The translations under genes were made by a program, and so were the position numbers. Shown here piece after piece: positions 4,543 through 5,702 of a DNA stretch of 5,702 bases. The DNA is taken from the NCBI GenBank assembly GCA_002436505.1, contig DJML01000014.1, positions 1 to 5,702 of the forward strand, in the 5' to 3' direction. Numbering within the stretch: the stretch's first letter is position 1; each line of letters begins with the position of its first letter. Origin of the DNA: Bacteroidetes bacterium UBA6491. GTDB lineage: Bacteria; Bacteroidota; Bacteroidia; NS11-12g; UBA9320. Under the pieces are notes generated by a model. It made no database searches. It worked only from the letters and a program-made list of their open reading frames with translations, and was not told where the DNA came from.

Positions 4543-5702
4543 TGAAATGGATAAATATCATTGCACTGCTGTTTGTCTGCACAGTTGCTACTGCACAACA
4601 GACTTACAACCTGTCAAATATGACGGCATACGATTGCTATGGTATTTTATATGACAGCGACGAGGGCGACAATGATACATACGATCATAACGAGGACCTG
4701 ATCTTTAAGATATGTGTTCCGGGTGCCAGCAGCATCACCATAGATTTTGATTCATTCTGCACGGAACCTGATGAAGATTATCTGATAATCTATGACGGCA
4801 GTGACACCACAGCCAGTAAAATGGCAAAACTCAGCGGGTCGACAAGTCCGGGAAGCTATACTTCAAGCGGAGGATGCCTTACTTTTTATTTTCATTCTGA
4901 TAAAAGCGTATCATGCTTTGGATGGAAGATCATATGGGAAGCAGAGATTGAACCGCCACAGGCACCGAGATTTCTCTACCAGCCTGATGTGAGCTGTGAA
5001 TCCACTTCTTTTGGGGTCAGATTCGATCAGAAACTGAATTGCGATTCTGTCAGAGATTCTTCGTTCCTTGTTACAGGTGTTCTGTTGCCGCAGATCGCAT
5101 CGATCACACCGGTAAACTGTGACGGAAACAACGAAACGGACTCATTCATCATCAATTTAGATCGGCCGCTGGATAGAGGAGGCAGCTACAGGGTAGATTT
5201 TACATACGTCTATTATGATGCGTGTGATTCTCCATGGGTGCTTGATACATTTGTTTATTTTAATATTAATGACTGTCCTATCGAGGTTGACCTGACCCTT
5301 GATGATGATACCATTTGCCTTGGGGCCTGTACCTACTTAAATGTTGACATTACCGGAGGAGATTCTCTGAACTACGTGTACTACTGGGACCCATCCGCAC
5401 CTTCAGGTTCTGAGCCTTACCTCGTATGCCCGACGACAACAACGAAATACAAACTCAGGGTAGAAGACGGGGTCTCATTGCCGGGGTCTGATTCTATTGT
5501 GCTGACGGTACTGAATCCACCCAGGGCCATGAATGATACGACAGTTTGTATTTACAGCGGACCATTCACCCTGACCGCTAATCCAGCGGGCGGAACATGG
5601 CAGGGAAAAGGAGTGGACACGATCAATGCAGGGCGTTATGTTCCTTTACAGGCAGGCGCAGGTCTGGATACCGTTGTTTATTCAATTAACGGATGCATGG
5701 AT
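4542..5702 (+). CDS. Secreted CUB and Ig-like surface protein, N-terminal part (gene F; runs off right edge)
   Basis: The reading frame stays open from the ATG at 4542 to the window end (387 codons). It begins with a Sec signal peptide (MKWINIIALLFVCTVATAQ, cleavage near residue 18 or 19). Residues about 22-134 form a CUB domain: CYGILYDSD (32-40), the DYLIIYDG strand (79-86), SGGCLTFYFHSD (109-120) and a closing GW (127-128). This is the pattern common in Bacteroidota proteins annotated as having a gliding motility-associated C-terminal domain. A second domain (about 141-246) carries FDQKLNCDSV and further cysteines. It is followed by Ig/PKD-like repeats at about 248-324 and from 328, the latter with a PAGGTWQGKG motif. 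Such proteins are usually long, anchored or released at the cell surface, and exported by type IX secretion through a C-terminal signal. That part is not in the window, so the export route is inferred. The ATG overlaps the TAA of gene E by one base. Confidence 0.85.
   Translation, partial: MKWINIIALLFVCTVATAQQTYNLSNMTAYDCYGILYDSDEGDNDTYDHNEDLIFKICVPGASSITIDFDSFCTEPDEDYLIIYDGSDTTASKMAKLSGSTSPGSYTSSGGCLTFYFHSDKSVSCFGWKIIWEAEIEPPQAPRFLYQPDVSCESTSFGVRFDQKLNCDSVRDSSFLVTGVLLPQIASITPVNCDGNNETDSFIINLDRPLDRGGSYRVDFTYVYYDACDSPWVLDTFVYFNINDCPIEVDLTLDDDTICLGACTYLNVDITGGDSLNYVYYWDPSAPSGSEPYLVCPTTTTKYKLRVEDGVSLPGSDSIVLTVLNPPRAMNDTTVCIYSGPFTLTANPAGGTWQGKGVDTINAGRYVPLQAGAGLDTVVYSINGCMD

Noticed and set aside
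4792..4992. Plus-strand open frame of 66 codons within the CUB region
   Set aside because: The frame from 4542 encodes a clear signal peptide and CUB domain across this stretch, so the short frame is a shadow.
1..5702. CRISPR array, transposon, tRNA/rRNA or intrinsic terminators
   Set aside because: No regularly spaced direct repeats, terminal inverted repeats with a transposase, RNA gene signatures or GC-rich hairpin plus T-run were seen.

Overview
The window looks like Bacteroidota chromosome (Flavobacteriia/Cytophagia/Saprospiria level; finer placement is not possible from the sequence). Four things point that way. Promoters match the TTTG / TAnnTTTG pattern of that phylum. Shine-Dalgarno sequences are mostly absent. 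Lipoproteins are abundant. The last gene is a CUB plus Ig-like surface protein of the kind exported by type IX secretion. GC content looks moderate, and nothing suggests phage, transposon, CRISPR or RNA genes.

Layout. Bases 1-117 (minus strand) hold the first 39 codons of gltX (glutamyl-tRNA synthetase). A 232-bp divergent intergenic region follows, with a good gltX promoter, a weaker promoter for the rightward genes, and a perfect 16-bp palindrome lying over the first possible start codon of the next gene. From 350 to the right edge, six plus-strand genes are packed with overlaps or gaps of at most 8 bp, which suggests a single operon. In order they are: a lipoprotein with three copies of a DUF1549/DUF4214-like motif (A); a smaller lipoprotein with the same motif (B); a Tat-exported DUF1501-like protein of the alkaline phosphatase/sulfatase superfamily (C); a lipoprotein with a PSCyt1-like cytochrome c domain and a C-terminal beta-rich extension (D); a small Ig-like lipoprotein with a DPDGDLG loop (E); and the N-terminal 387 residues of a large secreted CUB/Ig-like protein (F), which runs off the window.

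Interpretation. Planctomycetes and Verrucomicrobia carry many pairs of PSCyt1-DUF1549-DUF1553 proteins next to DUF1501 proteins; their function is poorly understood. Genes A-D look like a compact Bacteroidota counterpart in which the DUF1549-like part (A, B), the cytochrome part (D) and the DUF1501 partner (C) are separate polypeptides, here joined to a likely cell-surface protein (F). All products of A-F carry export signals, so the complex or pathway should act in the periplasm, on the outer membrane or at the cell surface. The substrate and reaction cannot be read from the sequence. The family links rest on motif recognition by eye, not on database searches.
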